This document shows, piece after piece, positions 11,596 to 24,594 of a stretch of DNA of 64,000 bases. Source of the stretch: Phycomyces nitens (taxonomy: Eukaryota; Mucoromycota; Mucoromycetes; Mucorales; Phycomycetaceae). Position 1 is the stretch's first letter. Each line of letters begins with the position of its first letter. The notes beneath the pieces were generated by a model. That model was not told where the DNA came from, ran no database searches, and saw only the letters and a list, made by a program, of their open reading frames with translations. Where the stretch lies: contig JAHRBC010000005.1 in assembly GCA_022702545.1 (NCBI GenBank), forward strand, positions 1,612,001 through 1,676,000, written 5' to 3'. A program made the position numbers and the translations under genes.

Positions 11596-12642
11596 ATGCT
11601 GCTTTCTGTCTGGAGAATCTTGATACTCTCAACTCTGGGCCTTGTGTCTGGCCAGGCACAAACACCAACCGCAAACATCACCAGTGTTTCGCCGGTATCC
11701 ACTCAGTATGGCGATGTGTTCAAATACCAGGGTGGAAAGATGCTCTATGATTCTGTCAATGGTATGATTCAATCAACTGAATCCCTTTGCTCATTACTCT
11801 AGTCTATGTAATCTTTTATGGCAACTGGACTTTGGATCATTCAACAAGAGAACAAACAACTCTGCTCAATTTTATCGGAAATGTGTCCAGCACACCCTGG
11901 TTTAAACAGTGTAAGGACTCCCTTTTGACCCCCCCTTTGCAGTCTAAAGACCAATGGGCTTATTTAATTGCTCAGTGCAGGCATACAAGGATACCGACGG
12001 ACACTCTGTGGGTGCCTTGAGATTGTCGGCTGCATTGACTGATTCTGGCAGCCAGGGTCTTGCGCTCACGGACCCTGCAATGTACAAAAAGATTGTGCTT
12101 GATGCTGTTCATTCGGGATATCTTTCGATCGACAACCAAATTGACCAAAATGGTCTTTATCTAATAATGGCTGGAGCCGATGTTAGTGACACGGATTTCT
12201 GCCATACAAACTGTGGGCAGCACGGCTTCAGTGATGAGTTCCAATATATGTTTATTGGTTATCCTGGCATATGTTCTGACCGGTAAGAGCTAATGATCAA
12301 GAGCGTGTTGGTTAACCTGTCTCTAGCTGTATTCCCACCTTTAACCAGAACAAATCACCAAACGGAAGCCCTGCAATAGACGCTGCAATCACCATATTTT
12401 CACATGAGATCCAGAATTTCCTGACAGATCCTCGAGGTGACGGTTGGGTCGTCCAGAAAAATGAATCCAATATTGAGCTCGGTGATTTCTGTGCGGGTTC
12501 AGGTGTGGCACAGCAAACGTGGTTTGGCAATGTAGCACATCTTGATGGTCAGAATGGAACGTACAATCTAGAGGTTGGGGATGCCAAATATCTCGTACAA
12601 ACAATATACAACCATGAGAAGAAAACGTGCGACCTGTTATGA
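11596..12642 (+). CDS. Secreted EXORDIUM/PHI-1-like protein
   Basis: Four exons: 11596-11761, 11803-11910, 11976-12282 and 12327-12642; 298 residues. A signal peptide covers about residues 1-20, ending near GLVSGQAQ. The body follows the plant phosphate-induced-1/EXORDIUM order: VYVIFYGNWT after the N-terminus (the family's xVxLIWYGNW), a Cys-rich FCHTNCGQHGF block, SPNGSPAIDAAITIFSHEI (family PPNGD-GVDGMISVIAHE), then a C-terminal LVQTIYNHEKKTC. Family members are apoplastic or secreted growth-related proteins of unknown biochemistry. The conserved SHE and the Cys pattern recall a metalloprotease-like fold, but no enzymatic role is established. Intron 2 uses the inner AG at 11974-11975; the earlier AG would create a stop. 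The gene converges on the seven-helix gene 200 bases downstream. Confidence 0.88.
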
Positions 12643-12843
12643 AATTTAAAATAAATCATGAATATTTTTAATATTTTTAATATTTTATTTTATCTTTTAT
12701 TAACTCATATTTGAATTATTAAAGATTATATAAAGATTATAATAATACTAATGATAAATGATAAATAATATATAAATATTGTACACTAAAGCCAAGTCAA
12801 TTGGCTTTATGGTCAGTACCACCCACTTTATGTAGCCTTTTGA

Positions 12844-14223
12844 TTATAAACGTCGCACAGGCAGCGAAGAGGTTTCGGCATAGGTTCCTCGATTGTCTGT
12901 TCCAAATGCAGGTGACGAGGCAGTTTCTCTAAAGGCTACAGGTCCTGGGTGAGATATAGATCCAAATGATTCGTGCATGAGTTCCTTGGGGATATTAAAG
13001 GACAATGTCTGGTTCTTTGGCTCTTGAGTCTGTCGCTGCTGGCCAGAGTGGAACCGAGAGCCGGCGTCTGTCGCATGAAAGTATTCATCATCAGGGTATT
13101 TTCTATCAGAGCGACTCCTGCTTGAATTGGAGTGGTTTTGTCTGGGCAGATACTTTATTTCCTATATGATAAAATAAAACAAAAAACATTGTGAATAAAT
13201 CCAAAAATAAAAATAAAATGTTGACTTACCATGCCGCAATTGTCGCAGAATGAGCCGGTGCCCGTCTTTCTTTGGTCGAACCGAAGCGCCTCAACCAGAA
13301 GCGTAGATTCAATGAGCTCAAAATAGACGGTAAAGGCCTATTGGGGACGTGTTTAGTTTGGCTAGACTACAACAAAGTATGACAAGGGCACGTTGAACTC
13401 ACATCAGATCTGTCGTTTAAGAAAGAGGTTACTTTGAGGATATTCATGATGAAATTGACCACAAATGTCAATACTAGACACCAAAGTGATTTCCTAGCAA
13501 TGTATTCAATAGTACGGTTCTGTTGGCTAATAAAAGACTTTGATGTGTTGATGTGGATATAGAGCCTAGATTATTCTGGTTTTTAGCTTTCTTTGGCTTT
13601 CATATGTCACTCTCACAATATGATGCTTTGTAAGGTGTCATTTATCATTTACCTTCGCACAAACATGCCGCTCAGGAAAAGGGTCGCGAGTGTGTCTGCT
13701 ATGAAATTGACAATCAAGACTCCATTGCCCCTACAACAAATTGTGTTAATCAAAATAATAAAATTAACAAATGTCTTACCAAGAGGCCCAGCACGTTGTC
13801 CCCTCGCCAATGATCGTTGTCGACACTTCTTTTACGTTGTTGTAGGCGAGTTCATAGGGCCAGTCTGCAAAACGGAAGGTGATCAAGAGCACTCCGACCA
13901 CCTTGATCCATCGAGAGTTCTTGTCGGATTCCAGGATGATTAATCTCATGAACATGACAGTGTAGAATAATATATAGTCTGGTAACATTAATTGACCATC
14001 CCAACAAATTAGAGTATTGATGGCTTACTGATGTGCCACAGCCTAGAAACACAAGTTAATTTTTTTTGGTCTGATCTCTTGAGCTCATGTATACTTACGA
14101 AACAAGAAGTGGATAGTACACACAGGTAGTTATTTCAAACAAGGGTATAAGTCCATAGAGTAGTCTGTGGATAAAGAAGACGACGATCTGGGCCATATTA
14201 ACTAGATGGCTGTTTGTAAACAC

Positions 14224-14256
<33 letters not shown>

Positions 14257-14444
14257 TGCTATTGTTATTACTGTTATTACTGTTATTAAATATGTTTGTA
14301 ATCGACGTACATTTTGCCCCGAGTTCGCCTGTATTGTTTAAAGCTCACAACAAAATTGCGGACACACACCATCACTGCCAACCACATTCCTATCATATTT
14401 AGACGGTCCACGACACGTTCTCCATACGGTGATAGTTGGACCAT
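12844..14444 (-). CDS. Seven-helix membrane protein (GPCR-like layout)
   Basis: Eight exons on the minus strand: 14444-14311, 14209-14099, 14042-14029, 13978-13780, 13730-13653, 13565-13403, 13337-13230 and 13161-12844; 374 residues, every junction in frame. Exon 3 is only 14 nt, yet it is needed for phase and fills the middle of a helix (YYPLLVSLWHINYILFY). I count seven hydrophobic segments: near MIGMWLAVMVCV, VNMAQIVVFFI, YYPLLVSLWHI into FYTVMFMRLII, VVGVLLITFRFA, VLIVNFIADTLATLFL, WCLVLTFVVNFIMNIL and FTVYFELIESTLLVEAL. A 110-residue hydrophilic Ser/Arg/Gln-rich C-terminal tail follows. The layout fits a fungal receptor or sensor, but no GPCR family motif is evident. A CDNCG motif precedes the tail. 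An ATT microsatellite lies in intron 1. Confidence 0.78.
14224..14256. repeat. ATT trinucleotide microsatellite in intron 1 of the seven-helix gene
   Basis: An uninterrupted ATT run lies just upstream (gene sense) of the intron's acceptor and is followed by related TTATTACTG units to about 14287. It may vary in length between isolates. Confidence 0.8.
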
Positions 14445-14898
14445 GGCGTATGAAATGCATCAAGATCTACACAGATATTTTGGCTGTCTGAGATGCTCGT
14501 GAGCAGATCAATGTAGGTATAAAGGCTTCTTTGACAAGGAATTGAAATATAGGTAATCGTTTGCGCAGCAAGAGTTAAAGAGTTTAGAGAAGAAGAAATA
14601 AATATTATAGATTGAATTCTTTAAAAATATAGCGTCACTCGAGTTAAAAGAAAAAAAAGAAAAAAAAAAGAAAAATGTGATGTGGTGGGAAAGGCGGAAA
14701 AAAAAGCTCCTAAAATCCACCCAATATACCCCGCTTTTCGGTCACCATCGTATTACGGTTTGAGAAACGAGGGACCCTTTGTTACCTAGACCATGTTTGC
14801 CATTACTCTTTTTCTTCCTTGTCGATTATGCATACAAACTGTCAATGGCCAATTAAAGGTTATTCTCCAATCAAGTTGTCTTATGGTCATTGATGTAT

Positions 14899-17800
14899 TC
14901 AGTAACCACTTAGTGCCAGTTCAGGGGAGGTCCAAACTTCCCAATCCTTGTCTTCCAATGGATTCCCGAATATTTTGAGGGCCGAGAGTTTGATTCGATA
15001 GATTCCCTGGGGAACATGGATAATCTGGGCAGAAGTATTAACGCTTGATGTTGTGATACTTCCTCTCCAATGTATGCTGCGTTCACGATTTGTGTCACTG
15101 TGGTCGTTCCTAGGCAACCACTCTTGGTGGACATCAGGTATTTCACCTACACTGACATTGTGGGCATTCAAGAGCTCTCCTTTCAACATGGCTGTCGGGT
15201 TGCCCAGTCGAAGATACAGGTGGACAGAATTTGCCCGGCTGAAATCGTATTTGAGAATCTGCTGGGTCGTATTGCTCGTACTGTCAGTCGTAGGTACAGA
15301 TGTTTGGTCTATTGGTCCGGATAGTCTTCTCCCAAGATAGTTTCCGATAAACGGATATCCTTTCTAATAGAAAAAATATTAATACGAGGATTTACTTTGT
15401 TAATGATTACCTTGACGTCAAATATAGGAAGGTCCCTTTGGCGTCCAAGAGATCCGAAATATGGGACATGTAATACTTCGGGTGCTGTGTCATTGCTTGT
15501 TGATTGGACCCGAATATAGCCACCGTACAAGAGGTGCGGATTATCTATCAGATTGGTCCACTTTGGCGGAGTGAATGCTAAATTTACAACTATGGATTGA
15601 TTGAACCCAAGAACAAATGTAGTCTGGTTTATGGCTACATCTGCACCAATGTCTATATAATGAGGACGGCGCAATGGCACTGCACTTTTGGTGAAATTGT
15701 AGCCTATGGTCAACATTATTAGTCTTGACACTTGTATTTTGCTGGACATCTTACCAGACACAGAAGTGGCCATGGAGTGAGATATATGGTACAGGCGTGG
15801 TCTATTTGATTCATTTGTGATTGTGATTGTATTAAACCCTTTAAAGTACTCGGTATCATTCAAGGCAAGTTTGAAAGGCTCTATGGAACTCTTGGTGTTT
15901 ATTGCGTCGTAAACCTGTTTTTATGCTGGTCAGAAAATGGTTTTGAAACCAATTTACCTACTTGAACAAGCCCTGCTCCCTGTTTGACTGGGGATTCTAG
16001 AGTGTGGTTGTGTTTGCCTAGAATGGGTTTTGCAGTATTTACAAACGATCGATAGACAGTAGCCGGATCACGGTGCTTGGTGGCTTCCATATAAAGTGCT
16101 ATACAGCCGGCGAGGTAAGGCTATCAAACCATAAAGCATGGACCATTCATGAAAACCTGATCTTGTCATCAAAAGGAAAAAGGGTCTAACATAATCTCCG
16201 GGTAGGACACGTTTAAAAGCATTACTTACAGTAGCCATGCTTGTACCACTCATTGTCTTATAGCCACCTAGGGATATATCATAATCAGATCTTGGTCGAC
16301 CTGCAGCCCTATCCAGATAATCTTACCCATACTGACAGGAAACGTGGAAAACACGTAGCCTCCTACGGCTGATATTTCTGGCTTAAAGTGTAACTACATT
16401 ACAGTGGTTATTGTGCTGACCAGTCACATTTCCTTTTTGTTTTTACCTCTGCATCAGGACCCCAGCTTGAAAATCTAGGTTTTATTAGTATAACATTCAG
16501 CTGAGCTTATTCTCCATAATTGTGCTCCAACTTACATGGAAGAAAGCTCGCCGGTCTGAATAGGAGCCATCTTGTTTGAAAAGGTTGTCTTGAGACTTGT
16601 ATTGGGATCAATAGTCCTTGAGAACATTGAAAATAGAGTGGCACCATTGTGCCCATCTATTGATCCTACTGGTATCGTCACATTTGAATTCCCAAGGTCT
16701 ATTGTTGTGGCCTCTTCACCTCGGCGGTTGTACACCAGAATACCCACACCACCTGCTTCCTGAACATTTATGGCCTTTTTGGAAAATTCACACTTTCCTC
16801 GACGAACAAGTACAACTGACCCAAGGAACCTAGAGGGATCAAATGGCTTACAGCCATACTCAGCAGTCTGGGCCACGGTTTGTAATCCAGTGTTTGGATC
16901 AAGACTAGCCCTAGCAGCCACAAGACCATACGTTTTGTTCTCAAAATCACTTTTGCCATTATCCGCAATCTCGTACTCTATAAAAAATAATAATTATAAA
17001 TTAGCAATACTAAAAAAAATTGGTGGTAAAAGTTATACCAAAGCTGTGCTCCTGATTATCAAACACTACATGTAACATTCTAGTCTGCCGCTGAACATTG
17101 TCCACAGAGGCCACGGTGAGTACCCGCCGACCAATAGACGGGGAGGGTGTCCGTGAGATGCCTGTGAATAAAATTCCAGATTTTTAATTTCACACGATCC
17201 TTCTTTCCTCTTCAACCCATTTCTTACCGTCCTTTCCGTCATTTCCTTGTGCTACAATGACCACCACCCCTCTTTCTGCTAGATTTGAGAGAGCAACAGC
17301 CAAGGCTTCCTAGAAACATTCATTTGTTAAGCCATTATACCAGAATCGCCAAGGCAGGACTAGGCGGGAAACAAAGGGCCATTATATATACCTCTTCCCA
17401 GGCATTCTGAGATCCTCCCAAGGACAAGTTTATTATGTCCATTCCAGCATTGTAGGCGAGTTCCTTTGTGTGTGCATGTACAGAAAGTTTAAGTAGATTC
17501 TCCAAGCAATCATCCAATTGATAAAACAAATAAGATGTATAACTAACCGCAGCCTGAAGGATAATATCATCGTCTGTTTCGCCTTCGCACCCGAAAATAC
17601 TTTGTGCATTGACAAAACGACAATTTTTATAAATATATAAATATAAAAGACACAGATTGGGGGTTAGTTCAAGCTACCAAAAACCAAATATTTATACGTA
17701 CCGCCAAACTCCCAATTCGACATTGGGCGCAACACCTTGGAATTCCTGAATTTAAAGATTAAAATCCACAACAAACCAATCGGTCAGACACACCTTGAGA

Positions 17801-18817
17801 GTATCATTTGCAGCAACTATTGGATTTAAAAAAAGAGGCAATTTGCAGTTAATATTAATGTTATTCAAAAGATGATCAATACTTGCTTATACCAGCTACA
17901 TGAGTGCCATGACCATCACAAGTATCACTAGATGAAAAAAAAAGTGGTGAATAGTGGATATTTCCTAGGGTTCTCTTTTGAATCCTTACAGTGGATCATT
18001 GTCAGCAAGTATCTTTCCGTCCTCTATAAATGGGTCAATAGCTTTGTATCTTGACTAGGCAATTAAGATGAACACTTACTGCCATAAGTATCACCAACAA
18101 GATCATAACCATATGCTACTTTACAACCAGGCTAGATGATAAATATGCGTGTAAATACAATATCTAGAAACACAACAGAGTAAAACATACGCCAAAACAT
18201 CCTCCAAGTGCCGGATGAGTATAGTCTATGCCAGTGTCAAGGATACCAATCTTGATCCCCTTTCCAGACACATTCTCAGCCCTCACACGGGAAACCCCAG
18301 TGAGAAGATGGGCAGCAGGGAGGTTGGCTATTTCTTCGACACTTATATTTCCGAAGACATTGCTGCGTGTATTATGCGTGGCTGGCCGAGAATACCGTTT
18401 TCCAGGCCAATGCTTTCTTATGGATGGGTGTGAGGCCAGAAATTCTAGGGATTGCGAGTGATTTATTGTGGATCTATGATCTGTTATTGATCTTGACATT
18501 AAAGATTTGGGAGCCAGGTCGATTGAGAGGGCATTGATGACATTTGTGTATCTGTATCTAACTCTGAACTGTATGTTGTTGGCAGTAAGATGATCTAGGA
18601 ATCTGTCCTGGTCTGCTGTGGCAGCCTGGGTATTTCCAGGGGGTGAATGGAACTGGACGGTAAATCGGCGAGAACTGGGTAGGGATGATTCGGACAAAGG
18701 GGTGATTCCAGAGTCACTTTTTGTGGCATTTTCAAGGGCCCTGACCTTGTCCCCCCTGTGTAAAAGTGAGAGAAGTAGGAGATAAAATATTTGTTGGATA
18801 GAAATAGTAATCTTCAT
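14899..18817 (-). CDS. Secreted subtilisin-like serine protease with PA domain (18 exons)
   Basis: Minus-strand exons: 18817-18191, 18131-18080, 18041-17990, 17927-17893, 17816-17794, 17745-17702, 17599-17548, 17463-17392, 17309-17228, 17161-17039, 16977-16536, 16474-16447, 16393-16327, 16267-16230, 16120-15962, 15914-15755, 15703-15411 and 15363-14899. They sum to 937 residues with all phases consistent. A signal peptide (residues 1-26) precedes an I9-type propeptide. The catalytic triad is complete: Asp in GILDTGIDYTHPALGG, His in CDGHGTHVAG and Ser in MSGTSMAT, with the oxyanion Asn in AQGNDG. A protease-associated domain is inserted before the Ser (RRGKCEFSKKA, then GGVGILVYNRRG), and a fibronectin-like C5a-peptidase-type tail follows. 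This is the layout of fungal minor extracellular subtilases (S8A). Several exons are tiny (23, 28, 35 and 38 nt). It is probably exported and active in extracellular protein breakdown or wall remodelling. An upstream TTG in the same frame was not used because ATG 18817 gives the better signal peptide. Confidence 0.93.
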
Positions 18818-21144
18818 AAATGTCAAAATATGTCTATATATATGTATGTATATAAATATAAAAAGGGCCGGCAGGGACGATTGTTTGCTTGTGCTTAAAA
18901 GAAGTGGAATGGCAGGTTGCTTTTATATTCTATACAGTATGATTGAGATGATGACTGAATGATACTTAATAATTATTATTTCTACACATTCTTGCTTGGT
19001 ATTGACTGTACTATAGAACGTCAGTACGCGTCATAAAAGCCAATTTATTAGTATCGATTGTCTATATGGCTCTGACGTTTTAACAATATATATATATATA
19101 TAAGTTGATTGGACTACATGACGCTACTGTTAATTACCGTGAATTTACAATATATACAGATATACAAAAATACAAAAATACAAAAATACAAATATATATG
19201 TGTGTGTGTTGATTTTATGGTTTGTATCCATAAGAATGGACCTTTATTGATAATAACGTACATACACAAGAGCTGCCTTGCCATAACATTTCAATTGTTA
19301 CTACAGACTATGGAATCAGTTTTATATCGGAACTTTGAATTTTGAATTGAAACTATTAAAGATGTATAAGGTAAGAAGGCTATTAATCTAATGTATCTAA
19401 TTGGTTTCGTCGTAATTTCCTTTGTCGGGTGTAAAACAAATCCATAAGAAAAACATCCTTGAGATGACTCGGTGAAAGCCAAAGAAACTCCATAACTGAG
19501 TTTATTAGTTTTGCGTTCTTTAGATAAATTCTACGATACTTGTGGGCAGTTTGTAATCCTTTTCAAGTATATATATAGATATATAGATATATAGATATAT
19601 ATATTAGCAGAATGAAGTGTCCAAGCAACCAGAGTCTTTATGATGACAATAAAAATAGATTGTTTCAATAATGCAGAAAACTCCTTTTGGTATGCTCGAG
19701 AAATCTGCCAATCTGTGACACAATGTTGGACACTGTACCCCACTTGCTTGCACTGGTATTCAATTGCGGAATCTTTTCCGTTTCAGGCGAATTGTGGTAC
19801 TTGTGGTTTGGCAGCTAAAGAAGTCCATTATGACGCCAGACGATCTGTTTGCCACTAATAGAACGCCATTCGGTCGGTATGAAACAAGTCAGCTCGTAAT
19901 GTGGGGTTACTGGCACCAATTTAGTAATGCTAGTTTGCTTTTTTTCACAAGTATTAATATAAATATATATATTAATATATATATTAGGTCTCCATAACGG
20001 ATAATATCAATAGTGGGTGCAACCAAGAACCCTTTATCTAAAGGAGCAGATAAGCGTTACCAAGGCTTAGGGCTATCATCTAAATGACCGCTGATAAAAA
20101 TTGACTTTCTTTTATTTTTAAATGTTGAGCCAGGTATCTTGATATCTCGATAATATACTGTTTTAGAAATAGAATCAGATGGAATCAAATGTCTTTTATC
20201 TGGTGGTCTGTGCCAATATCATTAACAGTGGATATTTGGATATATTCTGTACAATTTTATTAGAATCAATTGATAAAAATCAACGTGCATATTGTGGCCA
20301 TTAGAGTAGTCTTTTCCCTTGACACTTTTTCTGCCTTGAAGCAACAGATAGACGGCTCTAGACACGTGGAAATAGAATAATCGGTTGTATGGTAGCAAAT
20401 CGAACCAGGTTTTTGGAATCGAATTCACGGTGGGAAATTTGAGTCTGAAGAAAAAAAGATTCGTGGGATTTCTATTATTTTCAAATCCATTCTCAACTTG
20501 CGGTCTTGGATAAGAAACACAAACTATGGCGGCCATCAGAACTGAAGGACAAATCGAGTAAAATGAATACCTTAAATTGTGTACAAGGCCATTATTTTCT
20601 GATCTGCGATCTTTGAGTAGGACAAATCAAAGGAAGCGCTTCCTTAAATCCAAGAAACACACAATATTGTCCAATGTGACTCTGAAGAAGTCAAGAAGAA
20701 AAAAAAATAGGTCCAAGGGCGACTCCGCACCAAATAAAAACAAAAGTAGACTTGCAGGCGCCTCTTTATTTGTTTATTGCTATGAAATATAGAACTATCC
20801 TCATATTATTAAGATTCACTCTGGTTATCGACCAAAGATCAATTTTTAATAACAATATTATTCCTCTAATTAAAAGAAGTATTTGGCCAAAGGAAGCTCA
20901 ATGTCTTTAAATCGTTTCATGTTTTTTTTTATTTTATTTTTTTCGATTAACGATTTATAATTCAGCATTTTTTTTAGGATATTTTTTCCGAAAACTCCAA
21001 GATTTAACGGAATTCTTCTCTTGTCAATAAAAACCACATCTTGCTGCCCTGGTTTTTGCTCTTTGATATCTTTTTCTTTTCCATTGAAAATCATCCACTT
21101 TTTTTCCCCTTCTCAATTAATAAGCCCTTTTCCTACTCAAACTA
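18818..21144. other. AT-rich divergent spacer
   Basis: No convincing gene. The subtilase promoter (TATA-like AT run at about 18836-18858 on the minus strand) lies at the left and the transporter promoter at the right. Simple repeats include a CAAAAATA-type run at 19163-19190, ATAG-rich runs near 19570-19600 and AT runs near 19087-19102. A 104-codon minus-strand frame at 20222-20536 has no recognisable family and no conserved context. Confidence 0.5.
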
Positions 21145-22575
21145 ATGAAAGAGTTCATTGCATCCGTCATTCGTACCGACAGATTCAAAAACGAGAAAAC
21201 TTCTTCTGATGCAGTCAGCGATGTCTATTCTGAAGACCATGGGTCAAATGAAACAAATGATTTTGGCCGTGGAAATGGAAGCTTTATCACAGCCTATGCC
21301 AACATTGTCTGTGTTATTGCAGGAACAGGTACCCTTGGTCTCCCCAGGGCCTTTGCCGATGGCGGTTGGCTCGGTATCCTGATTCTTATGCTTGCCTGGG
21401 CCATGGCTATCTACAGTGGTATTGTCCTCATCCGATGCCTTTACTACAAACCCGGTCAACGCCTCAACAATTTCAAGGATGTTGGTTACGCTGCCTTTGG
21501 CTGGCCAGGCTACGCTGCCTCATCCGCCCTTCATTTCCTCAACTTGTTTGGCTGTCCTGCTCTTTACCTGGTGCTGGCATCAAGCAATCTCAACGAGCTT
21601 CTTCTGGGAACAGTAAGTTTACAAAAACAATAATAATCTTGATCAATTAATTAACCTATTGTACCTAGAGAGGTGAACTCACAACTACCATCTGGACATG
21701 TATTATTGGCTCTTTCTTGCTCATCCCATGCTTGATCATGAAGACTCTCAGAGAAGTTACCGCAATTGCTGCCATTGGTGCTCTGTCTACAATTATCGCC
21801 GTATTCGTCGTTCTTGTCCAGGCCCCCATGGACTGCCTTGCCCATCCTGAAATCGAAGTCGTTCGCAACGGTGTTATTTGGGACGGATTCCCCACTGCCC
21901 TTGCTACTATTGCCTTTTCTTTCGGTGGTAACAACACATATCCTCGTAAGTATAAACTTTATAAAATAATGATCAGTTGCTAATAATTTAATAGACATTG
22001 AACATGCTTTGGGCAAGCCCCAGCAATGGAAATGGGCCATCGCTGCCGGTCTCTCCACCTGCACATGTCTTTATATCTTGACAGCTATTCCAGGCTACTG
22101 GTCTTATGGTGCCTCTACCCAATCACCTATATACCTCTCTTTGCCCGATGGTCCCGCCAAGATGCTTTCCATGATTGTCATGACCATTCACGTCATTCTC
22201 GCCATCCCCATCTTCACTACTTCCTTCTCTCTCGAATTCGAACAATTCACCAAAGTCAATGAGCGATTTGGCGCCGTTGGCTCCTGGTTCGGCCGTGCCA
22301 TCATTCGTATTTGCACCATGGCTATCCTTGTCATCCTGGCCATCTTTGTACCTTATTTCCACGGTTTCATGAGTCTCATTGGTGCTTTGGCCACCTGTGG
22401 TCTCGTTTTCCTTATCCCCATCCTGTCTTATGTTAAATTGACTGGTTTCCGCAACAAGCCCTGGTACGAGCTCGTATTCTGTGCTTTTACAATCTTCCTC
22501 GGAATCGTTGGTTGTGTCTTTGGTACCATCAATGCCATCAAGGGTCTCATCAAGGACTTCCAGTCTGAGGCCTAA
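21145..22575 (+). CDS. AVT-type amino-acid transporter (AAAP family)
   Basis: Three exons: 21145-21612, 21669-21945 and 21995-22575; 441 residues. After a hydrophilic, acidic N-terminus of about 45 residues comes the family signature NIVCVIAGTGTLGLPRAFAD in the first helix. Later come FSFGGNNTYPHIEHAL, the family's conserved central FGG...HIE block, and about ten further hydrophobic helices. The AVT1/AVT3-like group moves neutral amino acids across vacuolar or plasma membranes by proton coupling. The cellular site cannot be read from sequence. The C-terminus is short (LIKDFQSEA). Codon use is visibly more GC-ending than in neighbouring genes (many -TC and -CC codons), which often marks high expression. 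Both introns are short and of GT-AG type. Confidence 0.93.
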
Positions 22576-24586
22576 GATAATTACGTCCTTTTAGGATGAT
22601 GTATTTATAAATCCCTTGTATTGCCCTAGCAATACAATCTCTATATTTTTATAATTTATTAAACAACTGCAAATATATATATATATTTAAATAATAGTAA
22701 TAATAATAATAATAACATTGATATTGATATTGATATTGATAATCCTTGAGATTTTTTTATTGATATTAAATATACAAAAGCTGTCAAATACACACTTTAT
22801 TATTATCTAGATAGAGTTGACTGAAAAATACAAAATATTTCAAAATAAAAAATAAATAAAGTAAAAATTTTAGCTCTCATTTTAATAATAATAATAATCA
22901 AAGGCTTTCGAGAATATACCATATTATTTATTGACTGGTCAGCTCCGCGCTTTATTGACAATCGACCATTGCGATCAAACCGAGACAAAGGAGACAGAGA
23001 GATATAGATAGATAAAAAAAAGATAGATAGACACATTAATGGTAACTAGCGAGCGATCATATCGGTTAATCTGTGTGACGATACATATATAGACTGGCAA
23101 ACATATAGGAGTGTGTTGATTGACCCTGGCGTTTATTTTACAAAAGATCAACCAAAGGATTAGGTGGTACTTTTTTACCAATCTCTCAAAACTAACATGG
23201 AGGATTCTTGATAAGTCTGTGTCTTGTATCCCTTTGCTTAATCTTGTGTGCCAAAAGGTACATTTCACCCAATTGTTCTGGGTTTCTGGCGGGCACTAAG
23301 GCGATTATTATCTCTAGTGAAAACCTTTAATTTTTTTTTGACAGGATAAAAATAAAATAAAACAAATAACCAAGTACTCGGAAACCGAGGTGACTGGAAT
23401 GCAACAATAAAGGAATTTCAAAAAGGTACATGACATTGGTTGATTTTTTTAAAAAAAACAAAAAACAAAATCCATAAGGCAGTTGTAAACACAGGTTTCA
23501 AATGGCCAAATAGTTGGAACATATTAGATTTTGGGTACTCAAAATATAAATATACGTATAAAAATATAGCTTTTTACAATAATATTTTGTCCGACTCTAG
23601 ATCAAACCAAGAATAAAATAAAAAATAAGTGTTATCGGGGAATAATCTACTCCGGGCCGGACATACCGATTCCCCAGTATTAACCTCTCTTTTTTTTTTT
23701 TAAAAAAAAAGATGTTTTACGTAAATATAGGGGTTCAGTGATATGGTTATCGACACTAGTCTCAACCTATTCTTGTCTGCCATAATATGTAGATAAACCT
23801 GGATATCAATAAAATAAGAGCTAGTTGGTAGTGTTGACTGGTGTAACAGTGTTCACAGTAATGTTGGGTTAAAGATGCTTTCATTTTATTATAAAAACAA
23901 GATAAGGATAAGGGCAATATGATTACAGATTGTGGACTTTGCAAGATTAAGTTAATCAATATCAGCTAGTGTCTGTTTGACTATATTCCAGAAAATATTG
24001 CGATTAGGTTCAAATCTCATTGGACTATTTGCCTAATTGAATATAGAAATTCTGGTGCCCACACAGACTGTTAATAAATCAAGACCTAGGATATTATGGA
24101 CAAATTAGACACTTTAGAATGGTTCAGGAAAAGGTACAACATATATTTTTATGGTGTTGATTGGATAAATGTGCCAATGATCCTGCGATAAGAAAGACAT
24201 CAGCGGTGATTGTTGGGCATTTTTTTTTGCTATAGATCTCGGTAGATCTAGTATTTGCAGAGACTCCACATACAAATTCCATGTATGACAGCTAGAATCA
24301 GACATTGCAATATCAATGAATACATGTCTTGGTATCAAACATGTACAATCCCAGTGAGAAGCACTTTGATTGTCCTGTGTCTACTACACATTGCGTATAA
24401 ACAAATAAGCTAAAGAACATATTGTATGTCAGTCATTCAGAGACCATATCAGAACGAGCTACAGAACGAGCTACAGAACAATCTAAAAGATGACTATCAG
24501 ACGACATCCTTGGAAATGATCTTTTGGATTCTTTGTATCTGTCTTTTTCTCTTTCTGATCACAATAATCATCTTTTAGTGGGCTAT
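22576..24586. other. AT-rich spacer
   Basis: No gene supported. Visible items are a TAA run at about 22689-22712, an ATTGAT run at about 22717-22740, two T/A palindromic tracts (about 23443-23458 and 23689-23709) and a short direct duplication AGAACGAGCTAC near 24452-24478. Confidence 0.5.
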
Positions 24587-24594
24587 TTTAATAT

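Noticed and set aside
20222..20536. 104-codon minus-strand frame between subtilase and transporter
   Set aside because: No recognisable motif, no splice partner and surrounding AT-rich DNA; it cannot be told from chance.
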